64,000 nucleotides of DNA from Pseudarthrobacter sp. AL07 (GTDB lineage: Bacteria; Actinomycetota; Actinomycetes; Actinomycetales; Micrococcaceae). Below the pieces are notes generated by a model. It saw only the letters and a list, made by a program, of their open reading frames with translations. It made no database searches and was not told the DNA's origin. The stretch spans positions 124,001 to 188,000 of the forward strand of contig NZ_JASBRB010000002.1 of the NCBI RefSeq assembly GCF_029960665.1, written 5' to 3'. Positions 46,264 through 54,476 of this stretch are shown here, in pieces (position 1 is the first letter of the stretch; every line of letters starts with the position of its first letter). Position numbers and translations under genes: made by a program.

Positions 46264-47949
46264 GTGACTACCGAAGCCGCCCCCGCCGCCCGTCCGCACT
46301 CCGCCATCGATGCCGTGGCGGATGACTATACCGACACGCTCATCCGGCTGAACCCGTCGCTTGCCACCACGCTGGGGCTGCCGGGGCACGAGACCGAGTA
46401 CCCGGATTACTCCCCCGCCGGCATCGCGGGTTTTGCAGCAGAGGCCCGCAAGGCCCTTGCCGCCCTGGAGTGCCTGGCGCCCCAGGACGATGTTGATGCC
46501 GTCACCCTGGACGCCATGCGGGAACGGCTGGGCCTCCAGCTGGAAATCCACGAATCGGGCTGGGATGTGGCCGAGCTGAACAACATCGCCTCCCCCGCAC
46601 AGGACATCCGGGCCGTTTTCGACCTGATGCCCACCGAAACCGCTGAACATTGGGAGCACATCGCCGGCCGCGCCCTGAACGTCCCCGGCGCTCTCCGCAG
46701 CTACATCGAATCCCTGCGCCACGCCCGGGACGCGGGCAAAGTCGCGGCCGAACGCCAGGTCTCCATCGTCATCGAGCAGACCACCAAATACGCCGCCGAA
46801 GACGGCTTCTTCGCCAAGCTCGCCGCCGGAGCCCGGACTGTCGACGGTCCCCTGCCGGGCGAAACGCAGGAAAGGCTCGACGCCGGCGCTGCCGCTGCCC
46901 GGAGTGCCTACAGGGACCTCGCGGAATTCCTCCGCACGGAACTGCTGCCTGCCGCCCCGCAGCAGGACGCCGTCGGCCGGGAACGCTACGCACTGGCCTC
47001 GCGCTCGTTCCTGGGCGCCGCCGTCGACCTCGAAGAGACCTATGCCTGGGGCGTCCAGGAACTGGACCGGCTCATCGCCGAGCAGGAAAAAGTCGCGTCC
47101 GGCATCAAGCCAGGGGCCAGCATCGCGGAGGCCAAGGACCTCCTCAACAACGATCCGGCCCGCCAGCTCAAGGGAACGGAGGCCCTCAAAGCGTGGATGC
47201 AGGAACTCTCGGACAAGGCAGTTGCCGAGCTTGCCGGCGTGCACTTCGAGATCCCGGACGTGATGAAGAAGCTCGAATGCCTCATTGCCCCGACCGACGA
47301 GGGCGGCATTTACTACACCGGCCCTTCTGATGACTTCTCGCGCCCGGGCCGGATGTGGTGGTCGGTTCCGGCCGGCGAAGACACCTTCACCACCTGGGCC
47401 GAAACCACCACGGTCTTCCATGAAGGCGTCCCGGGCCATCACCTGCAGGTGGCCACCGCCACGTACCGGCGGGAACTGCTCAACAAGTGGCGGCGCAACA
47501 TCTGCTGGACGTCCGGCCACGGCGAGGGCTGGGCCCTGTACGCGGAAAAGCTGATGCAGGAACTCGGCTACCTGGCCGATCCCGGCGACCACATGGGCAT
47601 GCTGGATATGCAGCGGATGCGGGCGGCCCGCGTGGTGTTCGACATCGGCGTCCACCTGGAACTGGAGATCCCCGAACGCTGGGGCAGCGGAACATGGACC
47701 CCTGAGGCGGGCTACGACTTCCTCAAGGAGAACCTGCCCATCAGCGAAGGCCAGCTCAAATTCGAATTCACCCGCTACCTCGGCTGGCCAGGCCAGGCCC
47801 CCTCCTACAAAGTGGGACAGCGCCTCTGGGAACAGATTCGCGCCGACCTCGAAACCCGGCCCGGTTTTGATCTCAAGGCTTTCCACACGCGGGCGCTGAA
47901 CATCGGCTCCGTAGGCCTCGATACCCTCCGCCGGGCGCTGCTGGATTAG
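46264..47949 (+). CDS. DUF885 family protein, putative metallopeptidase
   Basis: Protein of 561 residues, typical for DUF885. It has the metal-site motif TTTVFHEGVPGHHLQVATA (HExxxGHH) near residue 385 and GHGEGWALYAEKLMQELGYL with a further Glu, as in zinc carboxypeptidase-like members. There is no signal peptide. It starts with GTG at 46264, nine bases after accE, so it may be co-transcribed with accDE, though a role in carboxylase function is not expected. The substrate is unknown. Confidence 0.87.
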   Translation: MTTEAAPAARPHSAIDAVADDYTDTLIRLNPSLATTLGLPGHETEYPDYSPAGIAGFAAEARKALAALECLAPQDDVDAVTLDAMRERLGLQLEIHESGWDVAELNNIASPAQDIRAVFDLMPTETAEHWEHIAGRALNVPGALRSYIESLRHARDAGKVAAERQVSIVIEQTTKYAAEDGFFAKLAAGARTVDGPLPGETQERLDAGAAAARSAYRDLAEFLRTELLPAAPQQDAVGRERYALASRSFLGAAVDLEETYAWGVQELDRLIAEQEKVASGIKPGASIAEAKDLLNNDPARQLKGTEALKAWMQELSDKAVAELAGVHFEIPDVMKKLECLIAPTDEGGIYYTGPSDDFSRPGRMWWSVPAGEDTFTTWAETTTVFHEGVPGHHLQVATATYRRELLNKWRRNICWTSGHGEGWALYAEKLMQELGYLADPGDHMGMLDMQRMRAARVVFDIGVHLELEIPERWGSGTWTPEAGYDFLKENLPISEGQLKFEFTRYLGWPGQAPSYKVGQRLWEQIRADLETRPGFDLKAFHTRALNIGSVGLDTLRRALLD

Positions 47950-48115
47950 CCAGGTCCGGGGTGACGTTTGGCACAATGACGGCGGGAATAACTTCACAAT
48001 TGCCTTGTTTGACGCCGGATTCGCGGGGATTCCTGGGCCTCGATGGCAACGTGGCGGCGTAACATTTCTCAACATCTGTTCGCCGTGGTAGGAAACCCGG
48101 GCCTAGCGTGTTCTG

Positions 48116-49579
48116 GTGAGCACTCAAACCCGCACCCCCGAATCCGCAGGAAAGACCGGCTTCCAGCTGCCCAAGTGGGCTGGCTCGTTCGGTTTCCAGA
48201 TCATCGCCGCCCTCATTGTCGGGCTGGGCCTCGGCCTGCTGGCCAAGTACACGGGCAGCACCAAGGAAACCCCCAACGGCCTCGGCGCCACGCTTCAGAC
48301 CATCGGCTCCAGCTACGTTTCGCTGCTGCAGACCGCGGTGGTTCCGCTGATCTTCACCGCCGTGGTGAGCTCGATCTCGAACCTGCGCCAGGTCTCCAAC
48401 GCCGCCAAGCTGGCCTGGAACACCCTGCTCTGGTTCGCCATCACCTCCCTGATCGCCGTGGTGATCGGAATCGGTCTCGGCGTGCTCCTGCAGCCCGGCG
48501 CCAACACCGGCATCACCCAGGAAGCCAAGTACGCCGGCAAGTCCGGTGACTGGTGGTCCTTCCTGATCGGGCTGTTCCCCAAGAACTTCCTGGGCCTCGG
48601 CGCGAGCTCCACCGTGACTGAAAGCGCCACCGCAGCCACCACGGTCGCCACCTCTGTCAGCTTCAACGTGCTCCAGATCCTGGTCATTGCCATCGCCGTC
48701 GGCGTCGCCGCCCTCAAGGTGGGCAAAGCTGCCGAGCCGTTCCTGACCCTCAACGCTTCGGCCCTGGCCGTCATCCAGAAGGTCCTGTGGTGGATCATCC
48801 GCATCGCCCCGCTCGGCACAGTTGGCCTGATCGGCAACGCCGCGGCCGTCTACGGCTGGGACACCATCGGCGCGCTCGGCAAGTTCACTTTCGCCATTTA
48901 CGTGGGCCTTGCCCTGGTGCTCTTTGTGGTTTACCCGGCCCTCATCCGTTCCCATGGCCTGTCCGTGAAGCAGTACTTCTCCGGCGTCTGGCCTGCCGTG
49001 CAGCTGGCGTTTGTGTCCCGCTCCTCGATCGGAACCCTGCCGCTGACCCAGCGCGTCACGGAGCGCAGCCTGGGTGTTCCCCGCGCCTACGCTTCCTTCG
49101 CCGTGCCCCTGGGTGCCACCACCAAGATGGACGGCTGCGCCGCGATCTACCCAGCGATCTCAGCAATCTTTGTGGCCCAGTTCTTCGGCGTCCAGCTGGA
49201 CGCCAGCCATTACCTGCTCATCGCCCTCGTCTCGGTCCTCGGTTCGGCCGCAACCGCCGGCACTACCGGCGCCGTCGTAATGCTCACCCTGACGCTCTCC
49301 ACGCTGGGCCTGCCCCTGGCCGGCGTCGGGCTCCTGCTGGCGATCGATCCCATCCTGGACATGGGCCGCACCGCGGTCAACGTTGCAGGCCAGGCCCTGG
49401 TGCCCACCATTGTGGCCAAGCGCCAGGGCATCCTTGACGAGGCGCTCTACAACGCGCCCCTGAACGGCACTCCGTTTGTGGACGACGACGCCGACTCCTC
49501 CGCCGCAGATCCCTCCGCCATCACCGGCGCTACCGATTCTCCGGAAGCCGGACGCGAGCTGGCCGACGCCAAGGCCTGA
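48116..49579 (+). CDS. dicarboxylate/amino acid:cation symporter (DAACS family)
   Basis: Protein of 487 residues with about eight membrane helices and two hairpin loops. Conserved segments are SSIGTLPLTQRVTERSLGVPRAYASFAVPLGATTKMDGCA (HP1 and TM7 with the sodium/substrate residues) and TTGAVVMLTLTLSTLGLPLAGVGLLLAIDPILDMGRTAVNVAGQ (HP2 and TM8, with the Asp and Asn that bind substrate). It takes up glutamate, aspartate or C4-dicarboxylates with Na+ or H+. The usual NMDGTA is KMDGCA here. The start is GTG at 48116. The 166-bp gap before it shows no clear regulatory pattern. Confidence 0.9.
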   Translation: MSTQTRTPESAGKTGFQLPKWAGSFGFQIIAALIVGLGLGLLAKYTGSTKETPNGLGATLQTIGSSYVSLLQTAVVPLIFTAVVSSISNLRQVSNAAKLAWNTLLWFAITSLIAVVIGIGLGVLLQPGANTGITQEAKYAGKSGDWWSFLIGLFPKNFLGLGASSTVTESATAATTVATSVSFNVLQILVIAIAVGVAALKVGKAAEPFLTLNASALAVIQKVLWWIIRIAPLGTVGLIGNAAAVYGWDTIGALGKFTFAIYVGLALVLFVVYPALIRSHGLSVKQYFSGVWPAVQLAFVSRSSIGTLPLTQRVTERSLGVPRAYASFAVPLGATTKMDGCAAIYPAISAIFVAQFFGVQLDASHYLLIALVSVLGSAATAGTTGAVVMLTLTLSTLGLPLAGVGLLLAIDPILDMGRTAVNVAGQALVPTIVAKRQGILDEALYNAPLNGTPFVDDDADSSAADPSAITGATDSPEAGRELADAKA

Positions 49580-49604
49580 CGCACCGCCGCAGCCACACCC
49601 CGCA

Positions 49605-49696
49605 ACACCCCACCCCCGAGTTTTTGTCCAGATAATGCGCCCAGGAAACGCTTAAAGGGGCATTATCTGGACAAAAACTCTTCGGGGGCGGGGTGT
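49605..49696. terminator. very long hairpin between convergent genes, bidirectional terminator
   Basis: A perfect 21-bp inner stem (49618-49638 with 49660-49680; core TTTTTGTCCAGATAATGC) is extended by GC-rich outer arms ACACCCCACCCCC / GGGGGCGGGGTGT with a small bulge, around a 21-base loop. It separates the symporter (plus) and the secreted protein gene (minus). Confidence 0.82.
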
Positions 49697-49703
49697 CCTT
49701 TTG

Positions 49704-50273
49704 CTAGCGGCCGCCACCTCCGATGACTCCGTTCTGGACAGCCTTGGCAACGGCGTCCGCCTCGGCCTGGGTCAGCTTGCCGTCAGTGACTGCTGCGTCC
49801 AGGCGCGTCTTCAGAGCCGCGGCGCGATCCGCCTGTTCGGCAGTCCGCAGCTCTTCAAGCGCCGCTGTGACCTTTGCCTCGTCGATGCCCAGCGTCGCGG
49901 CGAGGGACTTCGCGAGTTCAGCCTGCTTCACCGCCGGGTCAGGCCGGGTTCCTTCGGCCGGCGGAGTGGCGGGCTTACTGGCGTCACGGTAGGCCTTCAG
50001 GGCCTCCGTCACCTTGGCCTCATCCACACCCAGCTTGGTGGCCAGTTCCGCCGCGTCAACGCCGCGGAAGCCGCCGTGGCCGTGACCGCCCCGCATGCCC
50101 TTGCCGTCGGCGGGCGCGGTGCTGGTGCTGGTGCTGCCGTCCGCGGTGGCGCTCGAGCTGGTGCTGGGTGTGGGCGTCGTGGTTGCGGACGCCATGCCGG
50201 CGACGCCGATCCCGGCGCCAAGGGCCAACGCGGTGGCCGTGAGGCCAAGGGCAATTCTCTTTGTGCGTACCAT
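49704..50273 (-). CDS. secreted protein with two related helical repeats
   Basis: Protein of 189 residues. A signal peptide (KRIALGLTATALALGAGIGVAGMASA) is followed by a Ser/Thr/Pro-rich spacer, a Gly/His-rich patch (GKGMRGGHGHGGFRG), and two related helical units: AAELATKLGVDEAKVTEALKAYR and KSLAATLGIDEAKVTAALEELR. The C-terminal half ends with LTQAEADAVAKAVQNG, a pattern seen in small exported helical proteins of actinobacteria. Function unknown. The His-rich patch may bind metal. Confidence 0.78.
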   Translation of the reverse strand: MVRTKRIALGLTATALALGAGIGVAGMASATTTPTPSTSSSATADGSTSTSTAPADGKGMRGGHGHGGFRGVDAAELATKLGVDEAKVTEALKAYRDASKPATPPAEGTRPDPAVKQAELAKSLAATLGIDEAKVTAALEELRTAEQADRAAALKTRLDAAVTDGKLTQAEADAVAKAVQNGVIGGGGR

Positions 50274-50405
50274 TCTTGTCTCCTGGATCTGCCGTCCGGT
50301 GACGGCTGGTCAAGATGCCCCAGACGGGACTCTTTCAGTCTCCGGCGGCAGCCTCAGGCTTAGCTGTCGGGAACCTTTCATCTTCCTGTGAATCAACTTG
50401 CGCGG

Positions 50406-50421
50406 CGTGCAAACTTGCACG
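50406..50421. promoter_or_regulatory. palindromic operator upstream of the TetR gene
   Basis: CGTGCAA-AC-TTGCACG has perfect 7-bp arms with a 2-bp spacer and lies 13 bp before the ATG of the TetR-family gene. TetR proteins usually bind such a site to repress themselves and the linked transporter. Confidence 0.65.
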
Positions 50422-50434
50422 TAGGGTAATTTTC

Positions 50435-51124
50435 ATGCCCGACCTTCTCTCGCGCCGTGAACTCAACAAAGCCGCCACCCGCCAGGCCATCACCGACGCC
50501 GCTTTGACTCTGCTGCGTGCGAAGGGCCCAGGGAATTTCACGGTGGAGGATATCGCCGCATCCGCCGGGATATCGCGCCGCACCTTCTTTAATTACTTCA
50601 GCAGCATCGAAGCCGCCCTGGCTTCGGTGACGCACGGGTTCTTGGACAGCGCCCTTCAGCAGTTCCGGCTACGCCCCGCGAACGAGCCCGTTCTCGAGTC
50701 CGCCCGCGCGGCACTGATGCAACTCGCTGACCCAATGACCGTGGCACCGCTGGCAGAGCTCTTCACACTCACCCAGGAAAACGCGGTCCTGTCCCGGTCC
50801 GAACTTGAGGCGTGGGACCACTGCACCGAAGAGATCATCAGCGCGGCCCGGGAGCGCTTCGCCGGAACCCCGGGCGCCGTCGTCGACGAACTGTACCTGC
50901 GCGCCCTCGCAGGCTCCGTCATCTCCTGCGGGAAGGCGGCCATGGACGTGTGGTTCGCCCAGTGCGGCGCCGATCTCTCCCCCGCTTCCCTCGTTGTCCT
51001 GCGGCAACTGCTTATTGACGCCATGGGCCACCTCGGCTCCGGCTTCGGCAGCCCCGTTCCGGCGGCCAGCCCCTCCGCGACGTCCACAACCGCCACTACC
51101 CACCTCAACAAAGAACGGCTCTGA
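50435..51124 (+). CDS. TetR-family regulator of the adjacent MMPL transporter
   Basis: Protein of 229 residues. The N-terminal TetR helix-turn-helix is clear: ATRQAITDAALTLLRAKGPGNFTVEDIAASAGISRRTFFNYFSSIEAAL (about residues 14-63). The C-terminal ligand-binding domain is helical and not recognisable by substrate. Its stop is one base before the ATG of the MMPL transporter, so it almost surely regulates a two-gene operon through the palindrome at 50406-50421. The ATG at 50435 is used because it gives the usual spacing to the helix-turn-helix. Confidence 0.92.
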   Translation: MPDLLSRRELNKAATRQAITDAALTLLRAKGPGNFTVEDIAASAGISRRTFFNYFSSIEAALASVTHGFLDSALQQFRLRPANEPVLESARAALMQLADPMTVAPLAELFTLTQENAVLSRSELEAWDHCTEEIISAARERFAGTPGAVVDELYLRALAGSVISCGKAAMDVWFAQCGADLSPASLVVLRQLLIDAMGHLGSGFGSPVPAASPSATSTTATTHLNKERL

Positions 51125-51125
51125 C

Positions 51126-53651
51126 ATGGCCCTGCTGCTCTACCGCCTCGGCAAGTTCTCCTACCGCCACCGCTGGCTGGTCATTTCGCTCTGGCTCGTG
51201 GCGCTGGTGGCCGTGGCCGGCTCCGCAGCCGCGTTCCATGGCACGCTGTCCAACAATTTCCAGATTCCGGGCACCGAGACACAGCAGATCGCGGACAAGC
51301 TGAAGCAGGAACTGCCGGCAGCGTCGGGCGGCTCTGCCACGATCGTCTTTGAAGCCCCGGAAGGCGGCTTTACCGACCGGAGCCGCGCCGCCGTCACAGA
51401 CGCGCTGACCAAGCTTGGCGACCTGCCGGACGTCAAGGCCACGGTGGATCCCTTCGCCACGCAGGCCAAGCTGGACCAGGCCGGGCAGGCCATCGCCGAC
51501 GGCGAGCAGCAGCTTGCCGCGGGCAAGGCCCGCCTGGATGCCTCACGCGACGAACTCGACGCCGGCACCGCGCAGCTGAGCGCCGCGGAGCAGCAGTTCG
51601 CCGCCAGCGGCGCCACCCCAGCCATGATCGAAGCCCGGCTTGGAGCACAGAAGGCCGCCCTCGCACAGGGCAAGGCGCAGCTCGAAGCCGGCACTCAGGA
51701 ATGGCAGGCCGCCAAAGCCAAGCTGGACCTGGGCAAGCGGCAGGCTGAAGCTTCCGCCGGGATCCGCTTTGTCTCAACGGACGGTCAGGCAGCTGTGGCA
51801 CAGGTGCAGTTCAACACCTCCATCAATGCCCTGACACCGGCGGTGCGCCAGCAGGTGCAGGACATCGCGCATGAGACGTCCTCCGCTGGGGTGACGGCAC
51901 TGGCCAGCAAGGAAATCACCGAAGACATTTCAGAACTCTTCGGCACCGCAGAAATCATCGGCATCGGGGTCGCGGCCCTGGTCCTGATCCTGATGCTCGG
52001 CACGCTCATCGCCGCGGGCCTGCCACTGCTGATGGCCGTCATCGGCGTTGGAGTCGGGGTGGGCATCACGTTCGCCCTCTCCGGCGCCTTCGAGATGAGT
52101 TCCATCTCGCCCATGCTCGCACTGATGCTGGGCCTCGCGGTGGGCATCGACTACTCGCTGTTCATCGTCAACCGGCACCGGACCCAGCTGCAGGCGGGTA
52201 TGGATCCCGAAGAATCCGTGGCGCGCGCCACGGGAACCTCGGGCAACGCGGTGCTTTTTGCCGGCCTGACCGTCATCATCGCCCTGGCTGCCCTGGTGGT
52301 GCCCGGCCTGCCGTTCCTGAGCGTGATGGGACTGGCCGCGGCCGGCACCGTCGCGGTGGCCGTCCTGGTGGCGCTCACCCTGACCCCGGCCCTGCTGTCC
52401 CTGATCGGCCGGCGCATCATTTCCCGGCGGGCCTGGGCCAAGGCCGATGCCCACAACGCCGAGGCCGGCCACGAGGTTGCGGACCAGGCCAAGGATGAGG
52501 AAAAGAGCACCCAGGGCTGGGGCGGCATGGTCACCAGGCACCCCGTCGTGGCGCTCGTCGCCGGCGTGCTCCTGCTGGGAACGCTGGCCCTGCCCGCCGC
52601 GCAGCTCCAGTTGGCACTGCCCGACGGCGGCTCCGAACCGGTGGACTCCGAGGCCTACCAGGCCTATGACGTCACCGCGCGCAGCTTCGGCGAAGGCGTT
52701 ACCGGACCCATTGTGGTGGTGGGTGAATTCCCGGCGGGCCTGGACGAAACCCGGGCCCAGGAACTGCAGTATGACGTCGCGGACCTGATCCGGGGCGTGG
52801 ACAACGTGGTGGCAACAGTGCCGGTGGCACTGAGTGAAGACCGCCGCACCGCCGTATTCCAGGTCATCCCGGAAGAGGGGCCCGCCAAGGCCGGTACGGT
52901 GCAGGTGGTGAGCGAACTCCGCGAACGCGGCACCCAGATCCAGGCCGAAACGGGGGTCACCATCGGCCTGACCGGACAGACCGCCGGCAACATCGACGTC
53001 TCCACAAAACTCGGTGACGCCCTGCCGCCGTACCTGGCGATCGTCGTCGGCCTCTCCCTCATCCTGCTGCTGCTGGTGTTCCGCTCCATCGTGGTTCCCC
53101 TCCTGGCAACCGGCGGTTTCCTGCTGTCCCTGGCCGCAGCGTTCGGCCTGGTGGTGGCCGTCTACCAGTGGGGCTGGCTGGGCGGCGTGTTCGACGTCGC
53201 CAATCCCGGCGCGGTCCTGAGCTTCCTCCCGATCATCCTGATCGGTGTGCTGTTCGGCCTGGCCATGGACTACCAGGTGTTCATCGCCTCCGGCATGCGC
53301 GAGGCCTACATGCATGGCGCCCCGGCCAAAAAGGCAGTTCGCATCGGCTTCAGCCACGCGGGCACCGTGGTGACCGCCGCTGCGATCATCATGGTCAGCG
53401 TGTTCGCCGGTTTCATCTTCAGCCACCTGACCATGGTCCGGCCGTTGGGCTTCGCCATGGCCTTCGGTGTGCTGCTGGATGCTTTTGTGGTCCGCATGAC
53501 CATCGTCCCGGCCGTAATGTACCTCCTCGGCGAAAAGACCTGGTGGCTGCCGAAGTGGCTGGACCGGATCCTGCCGGATGTGGACGTGGAGGGCGCCCGG
53601 CTGGAACGCCGCGAAATCGAGCCGCAGAAGCATAGCGAGCCAGTCCACTAG
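51126..53651 (+). CDS. MMPL-family RND transporter
   Basis: Protein of 841 residues with the two-fold MMPL/RND layout: one membrane helix (WLVISLWLVALVAVAGSAAA), a large outer domain, five helices, then the same pattern again. Helix-4-type motifs IDYSLFIVNRHR and MDYQVFIASGMRE carry the Asp-Tyr pair used in proton transfer. The first outer domain holds a long coiled coil (about residues 115-205, AIADGEQQLAAGKARLDASR) rich in Ala, Gln and Lys. It should export lipids or drugs with proton uptake. It is under the TetR gene before it. The C-terminal tail is short and charged. Confidence 0.93.
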   Translation: MALLLYRLGKFSYRHRWLVISLWLVALVAVAGSAAAFHGTLSNNFQIPGTETQQIADKLKQELPAASGGSATIVFEAPEGGFTDRSRAAVTDALTKLGDLPDVKATVDPFATQAKLDQAGQAIADGEQQLAAGKARLDASRDELDAGTAQLSAAEQQFAASGATPAMIEARLGAQKAALAQGKAQLEAGTQEWQAAKAKLDLGKRQAEASAGIRFVSTDGQAAVAQVQFNTSINALTPAVRQQVQDIAHETSSAGVTALASKEITEDISELFGTAEIIGIGVAALVLILMLGTLIAAGLPLLMAVIGVGVGVGITFALSGAFEMSSISPMLALMLGLAVGIDYSLFIVNRHRTQLQAGMDPEESVARATGTSGNAVLFAGLTVIIALAALVVPGLPFLSVMGLAAAGTVAVAVLVALTLTPALLSLIGRRIISRRAWAKADAHNAEAGHEVADQAKDEEKSTQGWGGMVTRHPVVALVAGVLLLGTLALPAAQLQLALPDGGSEPVDSEAYQAYDVTARSFGEGVTGPIVVVGEFPAGLDETRAQELQYDVADLIRGVDNVVATVPVALSEDRRTAVFQVIPEEGPAKAGTVQVVSELRERGTQIQAETGVTIGLTGQTAGNIDVSTKLGDALPPYLAIVVGLSLILLLLVFRSIVVPLLATGGFLLSLAAAFGLVVAVYQWGWLGGVFDVANPGAVLSFLPIILIGVLFGLAMDYQVFIASGMREAYMHGAPAKKAVRIGFSHAGTVVTAAAIIMVSVFAGFIFSHLTMVRPLGFAMAFGVLLDAFVVRMTIVPAVMYLLGEKTWWLPKWLDRILPDVDVEGARLERREIEPQKHSEPVH

Positions 53652-53660
53652 GCTGAAACC

Positions 53661-54347
53661 GTGACCCGCCTGATCCTCGCCTCCCAGTCCCCCGCCCGCA
53701 CCAAGCTCCTGGCCGACGCCGGCATCCGGCACTCCGTGCTGGTCTCCGACGTGGACGAGGACGCGGTCCAGGCCCGCTACGGCGTCACGGACCCGCACGA
53801 TACCGCGCTGCTGCTGGCACGCGCCAAGGCCGAAGCCGTGGCCGCGTTGCCGGAAGCAGAGGGCGCGCTGGTCATCGGCTGCGACTCCGTCTTCGAGTTC
53901 GACGGCGAGGCGCACGGCAAACCCTACACGGCCGCCGTCGCACGCGAACGGATGCTGCGGATGAGCGGCAACAGCGGGGTCCTGCACACCGGCCACTGGC
54001 TGGTGGACTGCCGCGCGACGGCAGCCGATGACGAGCCCGGCGAGGACACCGGGGATGGGGCGGCCGACGACGGCGCCACAGCACCGGGATCCGGCGCCAC
54101 ACTTGGGGCGGTCGCCTCCGCCGAGGTCCACTTCACGGACATGGATCCGGAAGAGATCGACGCGTACATCGCCACGGGCGAACCGCTTCACTGCGCCGGC
54201 TCCTTCACCATCGACGGCCTGGGCGGCGCGTTCATCCTGAAGGTGGACGGGGACCCGCACGCCGTCGTGGGGCTGTCCGTTTCCACCCTGCGCAGCCTCC
54301 TCGCGCACGCAAACGTACGCATCACGGAGCTGTGGTCCGCCGAATAA
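53661..54347 (+). CDS. maf: Maf-family nucleotide pyrophosphatase
   Basis: Protein of 228 residues. Maf proteins hydrolyse noncanonical or methylated nucleoside triphosphates. Family motifs: LILASQSPARTKLLADAG with the SxSxxR phosphate loop, GCDSVFEFDGEAHGKP (catalytic Asp), and GGAFILKVDGDPHAVVGLS near the end. A 30-residue acidic, Gly/Asp/Ala-rich insertion (about residues 118-148) is unusual for the family. The start is GTG at 53661, nine bases after the MMPL stop. In many actinobacteria maf lies between accE and accA; here 7.4 kb separates it from accE. Confidence 0.92.
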   Translation: MTRLILASQSPARTKLLADAGIRHSVLVSDVDEDAVQARYGVTDPHDTALLLARAKAEAVAALPEAEGALVIGCDSVFEFDGEAHGKPYTAAVARERMLRMSGNSGVLHTGHWLVDCRATAADDEPGEDTGDGAADDGATAPGSGATLGAVASAEVHFTDMDPEEIDAYIATGEPLHCAGSFTIDGLGGAFILKVDGDPHAVVGLSVSTLRSLLAHANVRITELWSAE

Positions 54348-54368
54348 TTGCGGCGATTTTCCGGCCAG

Positions 54369-54385
54369 TTGTAGGTTCCCTACAA
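54369..54385. promoter_or_regulatory. palindromic operator upstream of accA, shared with accD
   Basis: TTGTAGG-TTC-CCTACAA is a perfect inverted repeat with 7-bp arms, 92 bp before the accA start. The accD copy at 44244-44260 matches at 14 of 17 positions. The same regulator probably binds both. Confidence 0.65.
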
Positions 54386-54476
54386 AGCCGCGCCCGTTTA
54401 CACGCGGAAACCGCAAGTAATATCGGCGGAACCCACAAAATCGCGCTAGGCTCCCTGAAGGAAAGAAGGAGACGCC

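Noticed and set aside
45853-48075. A minus-strand open frame of 740 codons opposite accD, accE and the DUF885 gene
   Set aside because: It crosses three real genes on the other strand and has no domain-like sequence.
51930-54416. A minus-strand open frame of 828 codons opposite the MMPL transporter and maf
   Set aside because: Antisense shadow with His/Gln/Gly-rich composition and no family motifs.
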